A stretch of 64,000 nucleotides of DNA from Adlercreutzia equolifaciens DSM 19450 (GCF_000478885.1 NC_022567.1:1984001-2048000); one strand, 5' to 3'. Positions 51,138 to 59,707 are shown, counted from the first letter of the stretch. Program-made: numbers and translations. The notes: a model not told the origin generated them from the sequence alone.

Positions 51138-51821
51138 TTACGCCTCCTTCTTCTCGTCGGCAGCACCGGCGTCAGCGGCACCAGCGTCAGCGGCCTCGGT
51201 CACGGCCTTGGCCTCTTCGGCGGCCTTCTTGGCCTCCGCCTCGGCCTTCCGCTTGGCGGCCGCCTCCTCGCGCTTCTTGGCCGCCTCCGCCTTGCGGGCT
51301 TCGGCAGCGGCCTTGCGCTCCTCTTCTTCCTTCTTCTTCAGCTCCGCCTCCTCGGCGGCCTTGCGCTCGGCGCGCTCCTTGTCGTAGCGGGCCTTGCGCT
51401 CGGCGAAGCTCTCGGGCTTGGCCGGAGCGGCATCGGCCTTATCGGCCTCGCCCGCGTCCTGCTCGGCCTTGGCGGCCGCTGCGGCAGCGGCGCCGGCGGC
51501 AGCGGTTGACGTGCTCTTCTTGGTGGTTGATGCCGCCTTCTTCGACACGGCGCTCGCGGCCTTCTTGGCGCTATCGGCGCCCTTCTTGGCCTTGGCCGCC
51601 GCCTCGTCCAAGGCATCGAGCGGATTCTTGAAGGGATCCTCGGCGTCCTTATCGAACACCATCTCCCCCTTCAGCACGCCGCTCATCTCCTCTTGGGCGT
51701 TGCGGAACTTCGCGATGGCCTTGCCGATCGTCTTCGCCATGGCAGGCAGCTTGTCGGGCCCGAAGATGAGGAACCCGAACAGCAGAATGAGAAAAAGCTC
51801 GAATCCGCCGATTCCAAACAC
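51138..51821 (-). CDS. TatA/TatB-type translocase subunit with long charged tail
   Basis: A 227-residue protein. One N-terminal membrane helix (FELFLILLFGFLIFGPDKLP) and the following amphipathic helix (MAKTIGKAIAKFRNAQEEM) are the TatA/B fold. The rest is an Ala/Lys/Glu-rich low-complexity tail of about 150 residues that looks coiled-coil. Usual TatB proteins have 90-170 residues. The start is GTG at 51821 with AAAGG upstream. Its place before tatC suggests TatB or a dual-function TatA. Confidence 0.88.
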   Translation of the reverse strand: MFGIGGFELFLILLFGFLIFGPDKLPAMAKTIGKAIAKFRNAQEEMSGVLKGEMVFDKDAEDPFKNPLDALDEAAAKAKKGADSAKKAASAVSKKAASTTKKSTSTAAAGAAAAAAAKAEQDAGEADKADAAPAKPESFAERKARYDKERAERKAAEEAELKKKEEEERKAAAEARKAEAAKKREEAAAKRKAEAEAKKAAEEAKAVTEAADAGAADAGAADEKKEA

Positions 51822-51843
51822 GACTCGTTTCCTTTCAACAGCT

Positions 51844-52056
51844 CTACAGCGAGAGCACGGTCAGCGCCATAGTGGGGATGCCCAGGGCGAGTACGAGGAT
51901 GACGCACACGACCACGGTGAAGATCTTCTTGGTGCGCGCCTTGGCCTCGGCGGCCTCCTTGGCGCGGCGCTCGCGCTCCTCGGTCTGCTTGATGCGCTCG
52001 GCCTGCTGCTTGCGCGTGGGATTCTTCGCGCCGGTCTTGTTCTTCTTGCTCGACAT
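51844..52056 (-). CDS. Small single-helix membrane protein, Lys/Glu-rich
   Basis: A 70-residue protein with a highly charged helical N-terminal part (~residues 1-44) and one C-terminal membrane helix (IFTVVVCVILVLALGIPTMAL). I recognise no family. It lies 22 bases before tatB on the same strand, with a ribosome site GAGGAGTACCCGCG. It may be an assembly or accessory factor of the Tat operon, but that rests only on position. The charged segment followed by a helix resembles a tail-anchored protein. Confidence 0.7.
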   Translation of the reverse strand: MSSKKNKTGAKNPTRKQQAERIKQTEERERRAKEAAEAKARTKKIFTVVVCVILVLALGIPTMALTVLSL

Positions 52057-52207
52057 CGCGGGTACTCCTCAGGTTCCCAACATTAGGTATACGCAAATAT
52101 GGCATTATCGCAGAAGCAGGCGCGCCGCGCCAGCGAAAATGCCTGCCGCGGCGCGCCCTCCACGAATTCACAACTGCGCCGAGCGCCCCGCTCAGCGATT
52201 GCGGCCG

Positions 52208-53569
52208 CTAGGCCTCGGGGCGCAGCTTGGAGCGGATCTCGATGACGCGCGCGATGCTCTTCGCCACTTCCACCTTCACGTGCCAGCGGTTCTTCTCGTA
52301 CAGGACGCTGCCGTCGACCATGGTCATGAGCACGTCGGCCGTCGTGCAGGTGTTCACCACAGCGGCCACCGGATCGGTCGTGAGGGACTGGTGCGAGCTG
52401 GACAGATCCACGGCGATCATGTCGGCGCACTTGCCGATCTCCAGCGACCCCACCTTGTCAGCAATGCCGAGGGCCCGCGCGCCGCCGAGCGTGGCCACCT
52501 CGAGCATCGTATGGGAGTCGAGGAAGCGCCCGGGGTTCACGGCGCGCTGCAGCAGCATGCCCAGGCGCATCTCCGAGAGCATGTCGGTGGATTCCGTCGC
52601 CGCCGGCGAATCGGTGCCGAGGCCCACGCGCAGGCCGGCGCGGATGTACTCGTCAAGCGGCGCTACGCCCATGCCCAGCTGGGCCGAGGCCCGCGGGCAC
52701 ACGCAAACGGCGACGTTGTGGGAGCGCAGCTTCTTCAGATCCTCGTCGTCCACGTAGACCGCGCCGACGATCATGACGTTGTCGGCGTCGAAGGCGTTCC
52801 AGTTGAGAGCGTAGCGCACCGGGCTCACGCCGGTGGGCAGCCAGGGCGGGATCTCCACGTAACCGCGCTTCACATCGCCGCCGTGCACTTGGAAGGGCGA
52901 CGAGCCGTAGCGCACGAAGTCGGACTCCTCGCGGCTGCCGGCGAGCCACAGGGCCACGGGCAGATCCTCCTTGAGGGCGAATTTCGAGATGGCGGAGAGC
53001 ATGGCCGGGTGGTTGGTGAACAGGGGCGCCGCGGCGATGCCGATGGTAACGCGGTCGGAGTCGACCTCCTCGCGCCAGTGCAGGATGTCCTTCTGGGCGA
53101 ACTGCATGGCCGCGTCGATGCGGTTCTTGTCCATGGCGCCCACCTGGCGGTAGATCACCGAGCGCAGGCCGAGCTTGTTCACGGCCGTGCAGGAGGCGCC
53201 GGTCAGCGTGATGTCGGCCACCGTGGTGATGCCGCTGGAGAGAGCATCCAGGCCGCCCAAGATGGCGGAGTCGAACCAGTCGGAAGCTTCCATGCGCCCG
53301 CTTTTCTGGGCCACTTCCGCAAGCCACTGCACATAGGGCGCATCGTTGACCACGCCGCGCAGCACCGACTGCTCGAGGCGGGTGTGCAGATCAACCAGGC
53401 CGGGCATGACGGCGGCCAGGCCCTGGTCGACGACCTCTTCCTCGGGGTAGCGCAGGCGCAATTGCTCGGCCTTCCCGATGTCGCGAATGACGCCGTCGCG
53501 CACAAGGACCGCGCCATCGATGATGGGCTCGGAAGAAACCGGCAGGATATACTGGGCACACAGAAGCAT
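52208..53569 (-). CDS. Amidohydrolase-family protein lacking metal-binding histidines
   Basis: A 453-residue protein that aligns through its length with SAH/methylthioadenosine deaminases. The usual HxH metal motif reads HTR (H62, R64). The third ligand region is VALWLAGSREES (W208 or A206 where His is expected). The AHCVH region reads VGAVYVDDED (no His). Only the GTD aspartate (D320) and Glu66 context remain. It is therefore unlikely to be a normal zinc deaminase. It may be a pseudoenzyme, or use another chemistry. The frame is intact with a good ribosome site (GGGAGG). It diverges from ubiE. Confidence 0.82.
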   Translation of the reverse strand: MLLCAQYILPVSSEPIIDGAVLVRDGVIRDIGKAEQLRLRYPEEEVVDQGLAAVMPGLVDLHTRLEQSVLRGVVNDAPYVQWLAEVAQKSGRMEASDWFDSAILGGLDALSSGITTVADITLTGASCTAVNKLGLRSVIYRQVGAMDKNRIDAAMQFAQKDILHWREEVDSDRVTIGIAAAPLFTNHPAMLSAISKFALKEDLPVALWLAGSREESDFVRYGSSPFQVHGGDVKRGYVEIPPWLPTGVSPVRYALNWNAFDADNVMIVGAVYVDDEDLKKLRSHNVAVCVCPRASAQLGMGVAPLDEYIRAGLRVGLGTDSPAATESTDMLSEMRLGMLLQRAVNPGRFLDSHTMLEVATLGGARALGIADKVGSLEIGKCADMIAVDLSSSHQSLTTDPVAAVVNTCTTADVLMTMVDGSVLYEKNRWHVKVEVAKSIARVIEIRSKLRPEA

Positions 53570-53671
53570 GGTACCTCCCAATTCATGAGGGGCGTGTTCA
53601 ATTAGCCACCCATGATAGCACGGCGCCGCGCCGCCTAGGGATATGCGCCCTCGATTTGCGGGCGAGTGCCC

Positions 53672-53677
53672 TATACT
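53672..53677 (+). promoter_or_regulatory. Probable -10 box of ubiE
   Basis: TATACT, 70 bases before the ubiE ATG. A -10-like TATCAT for the diverging amidohydrolase gene is at 53617-53612 on the minus strand. Confidence 0.45.
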
Positions 53678-53747
53678 GGGGCCAAACGACGATACGAAAG
53701 GCGCGATCTTGCGGGATCGGCACGCCGCACGAGGGAGTTTTACACCT

Positions 53748-54491
53748 ATGACCATCGACACCGCCACCGGGCTTGAGGCCCCGGCCGAGCTTTCCAGCGA
53801 GCGCGTGCGCGACATCTTCTCGCATATCGCCCGGAAATACGAGCGGTTCAACGCCCTCTCCAGCTTCGGCGCCTACAAGCTGTGGCTCGCGGGCATGATG
53901 CGCCAGGCCCCCATCGATGAGAGCCACGACGTGCTGGACATCGCGGGGGGCACCGGAGACGTCACCTTCACCGTGGCCCGCACCAAGCACCCGCGCCATA
54001 TCCAGTGCACCGATTTGGTGCCCGAGATGCTGGACGTGGCGCGCATGCACATCGACGAGGGGGACGGCGCCGGCGTGCCCATCGATTTCGAGGTCGTGGA
54101 CGCCCAGAACATCCCCTACGAGGACGCCTCCTACGACGTCATCACCATGGCCTACGGCATCCGCAACATGCCCGACCGGCCCCGGGCGCTCTCCGAGATG
54201 TTCCGCGTGTTGAAGCCGGGCGGCTCGCTTGTGTGCCTGGAGTTCTCCACGCCGCCCAATGGCGCATGGCGGGCGCTGTACCACTTCTACCTGCGCCATC
54301 TGATCCCGTTCTGGGGCGGGCTTATCACCGGCGACAAAGAGGGCTTCGTGTACTTGGCGAAGTCGATCCGCGCCTTCCCCGACCAGGAGGGGCTGGCAGA
54401 GATGATGCGCGATGCCGGCTTCACCGACGTCACCTGGAAGAACTACACCGGCGGCATCGCCGCCGTCCACGTAGCGAAAAAGCCGGAGTAA
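53748..54491 (+). CDS. ubiE: Demethylmenaquinone methyltransferase (UbiE/MenG)
   Basis: A 247-residue SAM-dependent methyltransferase. The SAM motif is VLDIAGGTGDVTF; the family signatures YGIRNMPDRPRAL and RVLKPGGSLVCLEFSTP are both present. It adds the ring methyl in the last step of menaquinone synthesis. Menaquinone would be the electron donor for the exported reductases in this window. The start at 53748 follows GAGGGAG. No other men or futalosine-pathway gene is in view. Confidence 0.94.
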   Translation: MTIDTATGLEAPAELSSERVRDIFSHIARKYERFNALSSFGAYKLWLAGMMRQAPIDESHDVLDIAGGTGDVTFTVARTKHPRHIQCTDLVPEMLDVARMHIDEGDGAGVPIDFEVVDAQNIPYEDASYDVITMAYGIRNMPDRPRALSEMFRVLKPGGSLVCLEFSTPPNGAWRALYHFYLRHLIPFWGGLITGDKEGFVYLAKSIRAFPDQEGLAEMMRDAGFTDVTWKNYTGGIAAVHVAKKPE

Positions 54492-54592
54492 GACCCGGGT
54501 CGAAGGCGCGCCAAACGGTCGCGAGCATGCGAAACCGCGCGTTTTTCTCAGCAGGCAAAACGAGGCGAAAGATCTCCGAGAAAGGTGAGACG

Positions 54593-55543
54593 ATGTTCGG
54601 GTTCGTGGTGGCGGATGCGGGGGCGCTTTCCGAGGAGGAGAAGGAGCGCTACCGAGCGGTGTACTGCGGGCTGTGCTTTGCCCTGCGCGACCGGTACGGA
54701 CAGCTGTCGCGGGCGTGTTTGACCTACGACCTCACTTTCTTCGTGCTGCTGTGCAACTCCCTGCACGAGCCTGCCGAGACGCAGGGTGCGAGCCATTGCG
54801 TGATGCACCCGGCGCCGGCGCCCCCGCGACCCTGGGCGCGCTCGGCGTGGACCGACTATGCTGCCGACCTTTCCGTGGCACTCGCCTACCACAAGGTGCT
54901 CGACGACATAGCCGACGACGGCGACTTGAAGGCCCGGGCGGCCGAGCGCCTGCTCGCCGGCGCCTACGAGCGGGCCCGGACACGCATCCCCGAGCAGTGC
55001 GCCGAGATCGAGCGGGCTATGGCGGCGATTCGGACTATCGAAGAGGCCGGGCGCAGCAACGAAGATGCTCTTTCGGGCGGCGCCGGAACAGCTTGCGACT
55101 CTCCTTTTAGTGCAGACGCAACCGATGCCGTCCTCGCATTCGACCCCGATGCCGCGGCCCACGAGTTCGGGCGCATGCTCGGGCGGCTATTCGCCCATAA
55201 CCAGGGCTTCTGGGCCAAAACCATGGAAGAGCTGGGGCGCGGCCTCGGGCGCTTCATCTACCTGATGGACGCCGCCGTGGACTTCGCTGACGACACCGCT
55301 TCGGTCAGCTACAACCCCTTCGTGGCGCTCGGCTCGGACGCCGAAGCCATGCGCGCCACGCTGGCCCTGGCCGCCGCCGACGCGGCCATCCCCTACGAGC
55401 GCCTGCCGTTGGTACAGGACGCGCACCTCATGGACGCCATTCTCTATTCCGGCGTCTGGGCCCAGTTCAACAAAGTCTATCCGCCCCAAGACGCCCTCGC
55501 GCAAAATGAAGGGAGCCCGCAGAGCGAGCCCCCTCGAAACTGA
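54593..55543 (+). CDS. DUF5685 family protein
   Basis: A 316-residue cytoplasmic, mostly helical protein. The N-terminus has YCGLCFALRDRYG, and the body has FGRMLGRLF followed by a DAAVDFADD segment, Asp-rich patterns that resemble metal-binding prenyl-synthase-like folds. Family members are uncharacterised as far as I know. It begins 102 bases after ubiE on the same strand, so it may share the transcript. The two early cysteines (YCGLC) are a possible metal site. Function not assigned. Confidence 0.72.
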   Translation: MFGFVVADAGALSEEEKERYRAVYCGLCFALRDRYGQLSRACLTYDLTFFVLLCNSLHEPAETQGASHCVMHPAPAPPRPWARSAWTDYAADLSVALAYHKVLDDIADDGDLKARAAERLLAGAYERARTRIPEQCAEIERAMAAIRTIEEAGRSNEDALSGGAGTACDSPFSADATDAVLAFDPDAAAHEFGRMLGRLFAHNQGFWAKTMEELGRGLGRFIYLMDAAVDFADDTASVSYNPFVALGSDAEAMRATLALAAADAAIPYERLPLVQDAHLMDAILYSGVWAQFNKVYPPQDALAQNEGSPQSEPPRN

Positions 55544-55567
55544 CCGATGCGCGCAACCGCGTCGCCG

Positions 55568-56359
55568 TTAATTGATGAAGGCGGCGAGCAGGCTGGCGGC
55601 CTGCTTGTAGAACGGCACGCGGGAATCCGCCTCGCAGGCCTCGGCGAACTGGGGCATCCACGTCTTCGCGTGGTCGGTCATGAATTCATCCCAAGCCGCC
55701 TCAGGCGAGCCGCCGGGCAAGTCGGCCGAGGCCACCACGTCGCCGGGCTCGGGGCCGTCGTCCTCCGCGTCGAATTCGTCAATCTCGTCGCCGATCTCCT
55801 TGTACTGCTCGGCCTGCTCCTCGGTGGGAGCGCCGTCGCCGCCAGCGGCGAGGTCGTCCTCGGCCGCTGCGTCCATGGCATCGGCCGCCGCGCGCAGGGC
55901 CAGATACTCCAGCAGTTCCAACTCAGTCCACACAGCATCGAGCGGCTCGTTGGTGCCCTCGGGACGGCCCAAGCCGCAGGCCTTGCAGAAGCGCTCCACG
56001 GCCATGGAGTGCGGGTTCACGAACAGCAGCGGCTGCACGCCCTCGGCCTTCGCACGCCACACGCCCTCGTACGGGCTGCACGCCGCCTCGGGAGCGCCCA
56101 CGAACAGGCGCGTGGCCTCGGGACGCAGCTCCTTCTGGATGTCGTCCGGGTCGGGCAGCGCGGCGGCCTCAGCGGCACCGGGAGCCGCGGCGGCCGTCCA
56201 GTCGATCCCGAGCGCGCCGGCGATCTCGTCGGCGGCCTCACCCCACTCGCCCGAAGCGATGGCCTCGGCGAGCACCTTGTCCTCCGGGTAGCGGAACGAC
56301 AGCGCCAAAAGCTCGCACATCGCCGCGCGAGCCTGCCAGATGTCTGCGGATACGGTCAT
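55568..56359 (-). CDS. TorD/DmsD-type molybdoenzyme chaperone
   Basis: A 263-residue protein of the TorD-like family, all-helical and acidic, which binds Tat signals and helps insert molybdenum cofactor. Family cues are the N-terminal MCELLALSFRYPEDKVL, a YEGVWRAKAEG segment and ELELLEYLAL. There is an insertion of about 55 acidic residues (~160-215) before the last helices. It is the last gene of the same-strand block that begins with the molybdoenzyme at 62.8 kb, so it is probably its chaperone. The start at 56359 follows GAAGGAGG. It converges with the DUF5685 gene. Confidence 0.82.
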   Translation of the reverse strand: MTVSADIWQARAAMCELLALSFRYPEDKVLAEAIASGEWGEAADEIAGALGIDWTAAAAPGAAEAAALPDPDDIQKELRPEATRLFVGAPEAACSPYEGVWRAKAEGVQPLLFVNPHSMAVERFCKACGLGRPEGTNEPLDAVWTELELLEYLALRAAADAMDAAAEDDLAAGGDGAPTEEQAEQYKEIGDEIDEFDAEDDGPEPGDVVASADLPGGSPEAAWDEFMTDHAKTWMPQFAEACEADSRVPFYKQAASLLAAFIN

Positions 56360-56541
56360 GGAAGTTCCTCCTTCGCGGATGGGTTTTATCAGAAAGAAGC
56401 ATAGCATTGCATGCGCTCATTGGCAGCGCGGCATCGCAGCCAGCGTCGCAACTCCATGCTTGGCGCCAATAAGCCTCGTAGACGGCCGAGTTCGCGTCCC
56501 CGCATCATGCCGCCTCTGCAAGGCGCCGAAACAACAGGGCT

Positions 56542-57051
56542 TTACTGCGCGGGAGCCACATCCATATCTACGAACCGATAGGGCACGGCGCGATCTTGAA
56601 ACAGCGCCAGCAAATCGGACAGAGGCACCCGCAGCGTGGCCGTGTTGTCGTTGGGATGCACGCCCACGGCCGGCCAATCGCGCAAAGCCTCGTCGAATAC
56701 CACTTGCACTTTCCCCTCCTCGTCGTTCAACACGCCGAAGGGCGACACCGCGCCGCCACGCAGACCGAGAATTCCGTGCAAGTCCTCTTCCGAGGCAAAA
56801 CGCAAGGGCCGCGCCTCAAGGGCTACCCTGAGCGCCTTCAGGTTCGCGGGCTTGTCCTCGGGCATGACGACCAAATAGTAGTTGCGTTTCTTGTCATCGC
56901 GCAGAAAGAGGTTCTTCACCACGGCCTCGGCGAAGGGCAATTCCAGCGCATCCATCGCCTCCATGGTGAACACCGCTTCATGATCGACCCGATCGTAAAC
57001 GACCCCGCGCTCGTCCAGATACGCGCACACCTCTTCTTTTCCAAACGCCAC
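56542..57051 (-). CDS. Prolyl-tRNA deacylase (ProX/PrdX type)
   Basis: A 169-residue YbaK/ProX-domain protein that removes mischarged alanine from tRNA-Pro. Typical parts: YDRVDHEAVFTMEAM, VVKNLFLRDDKKRNYYLVVMPE, the catalytic-region Lys, GILGLRGGAVSPFGVLND and VGVHPNDNTATL. It starts at a GTG at 57051 with AAAGGAG upstream; the ATG 96 bases earlier would be out of family. A TATACT box at 57121-57116 suggests it has its own promoter, so its place among respiratory genes may be chance. Confidence 0.92.
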   Translation of the reverse strand: MAFGKEEVCAYLDERGVVYDRVDHEAVFTMEAMDALELPFAEAVVKNLFLRDDKKRNYYLVVMPEDKPANLKALRVALEARPLRFASEEDLHGILGLRGGAVSPFGVLNDEEGKVQVVFDEALRDWPAVGVHPNDNTATLRVPLSDLLALFQDRAVPYRFVDMDVAPAQ

Positions 57052-57160
57052 GCCTCGCTCCTTTCTCCCGCCAATGTCCCCGCTTACCAGCAAGGCCGTC
57101 GAGCGCCTGCGGCACAGTATAGCGAAAGAAGCAGGGCGCTGGGACAACTTGCGTCGGTTG

Positions 57161-57595
57161 CTATGCCGGGCAATCCCCGCCCTCGCCGCAAAGATCCTTG
57201 CGACGACGAAGCACCGCTAGCGCGGCGGGGCCGCGCACGACCACGTGCACGAGCAGGGCCGCCAACATTACCTTGGCCGCCACGGCGTGCAGCGGATCCC
57301 AGAAATGGTAGCCCGAGGCGTACAGCCCCATCGAGGGCAGCACCGTCCCCGACACCATGACGCCGGACACGACGCAAGCGGCCAACGACAGCAGCAACAC
57401 TGCGTTCAAAGCGAGCCGCCCCATACGTCCGCGGCCACCCAGGCCGTCGGCGCTTACGACCACATGGGCAGCGACCACGATGAAAGCGCCAAGACCAATG
57501 AATTCGTGCAACGGGATGCCCGTAAGAGCCGGATTGGCTGCCAGCAAGTACACGACGAGCGCGGCGACATCGAACAGCACATGGCTACGCTTCAT
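57161..57595 (-). CDS. DUF4405-type four-helix membrane protein, probable b-haem subunit
   Basis: A 144-residue membrane protein with four helices. Paired histidines in the helices (LHEFIGLGAFIVVAAHVVV, then GYHFWDP, LHAVAAKV and LLVHVVV) suggest bis-His b-haem ligands, as in small cytochromes b. It overlaps the preceding gene by 11 bases. Together they look like a quinol-to-periplasm electron carrier: a b-type membrane subunit and a c-type membrane-anchored subunit. The partner reductase is probably the molybdoenzyme upstream. Confidence 0.78.
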   Translation of the reverse strand: MKRSHVLFDVAALVVYLLAANPALTGIPLHEFIGLGAFIVVAAHVVVSADGLGGRGRMGRLALNAVLLLSLAACVVSGVMVSGTVLPSMGLYASGYHFWDPLHAVAAKVMLAALLVHVVVRGPAALAVLRRRKDLCGEGGDCPA

Positions 57596-58073
57596 AACAG
57601 GCCCCCTCTTCGCCAGCGGTCATCAAGTTTTCCGCGCAATGCCGCTCGGACGGTGCGACGGGCGACGACGCTTCAGCCATCCCGTCATCGGCCCTACTAT
57701 CGTCATGGACGCGGCCCGGGCGACTCATGCGGCGCACAAGCAGCCACAGACCCAGCACCAGCGCCACGGGCATGAGAATCCACACGTTCAGCGACATGTC
57801 GGAGGCCTGGTGGTAGCGCCCGATGAGCGAGTCCCACCCATGGCACTCCACCGACGTGCAGCCGGCCTCAGGGCACATCATCTCGTGCACGCCGTCGGGC
57901 TCGGGCACCGCGTCGAACCCGTGGCACAAGCCCGATGCGCACCCCGCGGCGGGACACAGGGAATCCGCGGCGATAGGTCGAATCGCCGAACTCGGCGCCA
58001 GCGCAAAGCCGACTGTCGCCATCGCGACCACAAGCGCCGCCAGCACAGCGGCGGCGACCAACTTCTTCGGCAT
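57585..58073 (-). CDS. Membrane-anchored protein with two CX4CH haem-like motifs
   Basis: A 162-residue protein. An N-terminal signal helix (~5-26) is followed by two copies of a short module: C40-P-A-A-G-C45-A-S-G-L-C50-H51 and C67-P-E-A-G-C72-T-S-V-E-C77-H78. A second helix (~93-113) anchors it, with a charged C-terminal tail inside. Each module ends in CX4CH, and CPxxGC precedes it, so each has three cysteines plus His. These may hold haem c by an atypical link, or another metal. It resembles the CX4CH site in the cytochrome at 33 kb. The start at 58073 follows GGGGAGGAG. Confidence 0.75.
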   Translation of the reverse strand: MPKKLVAAAVLAALVVAMATVGFALAPSSAIRPIAADSLCPAAGCASGLCHGFDAVPEPDGVHEMMCPEAGCTSVECHGWDSLIGRYHQASDMSLNVWILMPVALVLGLWLLVRRMSRPGRVHDDSRADDGMAEASSPVAPSERHCAENLMTAGEEGACYEA

Positions 58074-58128
58074 CGCGAGTCTCCTCCCCTTCGCTGAGCC
58101 AGACAATTTTCGAACCATTTTGGACCAA

Positions 58129-58268
58129 GATTTTCGAGTTGTTAGGGGTTTGCCCACGCATTCGGAAGGACCGCGGAGAAAGCGGAGAGGCAAACCCCCG
58201 GTCGCAGAGTTTTCTCCTTGTCGATGCGGCCGACGACGCGCACATCGACACCTAACAACTCGAAAATC
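58129..58268. repeat. Nested large inverted repeat, family F copy 2
   Basis: Perfect 18-bp outer arms (58129-58146 GATTTTCGAGTTGTTAGG; 58251-58268) and inner arms GGGGTTTGCC (58145-58154) and GGCAAACCCC (58189-58198). The outer arm is the same as at 38273-38482. It lies in the 344-bp gap between the NrfD-like gene and the small cytochrome, which has no gene. Confidence 0.88.
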
Positions 58269-58362
58269 TCGCCCCCGCGCTCCACTTTTATTTCCCGCGA
58301 GCCCCTTTGGGGAGCATTTCTTCCGAAACCACGCTCTCGGGCGTGCTGCGCCTATACCGCCA

Positions 58363-58400
58363 AAAAAAGGGGCCCGCACCGGGAAGGGGCGGCGCGGGCC
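58363..58400 (-). terminator. Intrinsic terminator after the NrfD-like gene
   Basis: GGCCCGC/GCGGGCC stem followed on the minus strand by CCTTTTTTTGG, 18 bases past the stop codon. It separates the DmsABC-like operon from the small cytochrome genes. Confidence 0.85.
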
Positions 58401-58417
58401 GGCATGTAAGGGAACGG

Positions 58418-59707
58418 CTACCTGGAGGGCGCCTCCTCGCCCTTCGGGCGCAGGGGCAGGAACTTGATGCCCAGCAGGAACACGAGCGCGCCCAGGGCCA
58501 CCACGCCCAGCGTCACACCGAACTCAAGCGGCGTCGGCCAGTAGACCATGCCGCCGTAGATGCCGGAGAGGCCGGAGTCGAAGGCCGTGTGCTGCATGGG
58601 AGTGAGCGGGCCAGCGTAGTCCAGGTTGGCGATCTGGAAGCCGCCGACGAGCAGCTGCACGCGCTTGCAGAAGATGCCGAGGATCGCGAGCAGCGAGCCG
58701 GCGACCAGCAGGGCGTTGGTGCGCAGCGCCGGCGTGAAGCAAATGACGGCGCAGAGGGCGCAGCCGACGACCTCCGTCCAGAAGTAAGGGGCGAGCGGGC
58801 CGGCCGTCAGCATGGCGACCACCTCCGCGCCCGAGCCGCCGGGGAACGCCTCGGTGAGCAGATCGCAGCCGAAGAAGTACAGATCCACCATCACGAAGGC
58901 GCCGAGGAGCTTCGCGAGCTTCACCATATAGGACTGGTCGAGCGAGAGATAGCCGACCTTGCGAAGCGCCATGACCACCACCATGACCAAAGCCGTGCCG
59001 CAGACGAGAGCCGAGGACACGAACCAGGGAGCGAGCAGGGCCGTGTGCCACATCTCGCGGCCCTGCTGCAGGCCGAAGATCCAGGCGGTCACGGAGTGCA
59101 CGAGCACAGCGCATACGAGCGCCACCACGCTGATGACGCGCAGGGCGGTATGGGAAACCTTCCCGGCGTCGGCCCGCACCTGGGCCCAAAGGTACACGCA
59201 GGAAAGGATGAGGTAGGTGCCCAGCACGACGATGTCCCACATGAGGGGCGAGCCCAGGTTGGAGTAGGCGAACAGCTCCCACAGGCGAGCCGGCTGCCCC
59301 AGGTCCACCACCACCAGACCGATGGCGGCCACCGTGCAGGCGATGGAGCTCATGACGGCCACCTTGGAGATGCCGCCGAAGCCGGCGATGCCGAAGGCCT
59401 TGGGCACCGACGAGATGATGAGGCCGCCGGCCGACAGGCCCACGAAGAACATGAACGACGTGATGTAGAGGCCCCACGAGTTCAGATTGCGCATGCCGGT
59501 CTGCACCATGCCGCCGGCAAGCTGCATCGCCCACAAAGCGATGCCCGCAACCATCACCGCGGCCGACACGCCGATGGCGATGCTCAGGCCACGGCCGCCC
59601 CAGGCGACTGCTTTCGCACCAGCTGCCTCCTGGCCCTTTGCGCGGTTTTGAGCCGCACTGAAGTCGAGGTCATCATCAACGATGGCCCCAGAAGAGAAAT
59701 CAGACAT
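58418..59707 (-). CDS. NrfD-like membrane anchor subunit (DmsC role)
   Basis: A 429-residue membrane protein with about 9-10 helices, NrfD/PsrC family. Family cues are GLYITSFMFFVGLSAGGLIISS and the DLGQPARLWELFAYSNLGSPLMWD segment. It would oxidise menaquinol and pass electrons to the iron-sulphur subunit. A ~35-residue hydrophilic N-terminus precedes helix 1. It follows the iron-sulphur gene by 73 bases in the operon and is followed by a terminator. Confidence 0.9.
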   Translation of the reverse strand: MSDFSSGAIVDDDLDFSAAQNRAKGQEAAGAKAVAWGGRGLSIAIGVSAAVMVAGIALWAMQLAGGMVQTGMRNLNSWGLYITSFMFFVGLSAGGLIISSVPKAFGIAGFGGISKVAVMSSIACTVAAIGLVVVDLGQPARLWELFAYSNLGSPLMWDIVVLGTYLILSCVYLWAQVRADAGKVSHTALRVISVVALVCAVLVHSVTAWIFGLQQGREMWHTALLAPWFVSSALVCGTALVMVVVMALRKVGYLSLDQSYMVKLAKLLGAFVMVDLYFFGCDLLTEAFPGGSGAEVVAMLTAGPLAPYFWTEVVGCALCAVICFTPALRTNALLVAGSLLAILGIFCKRVQLLVGGFQIANLDYAGPLTPMQHTAFDSGLSGIYGGMVYWPTPLEFGVTLGVVALGALVFLLGIKFLPLRPKGEEAPSR

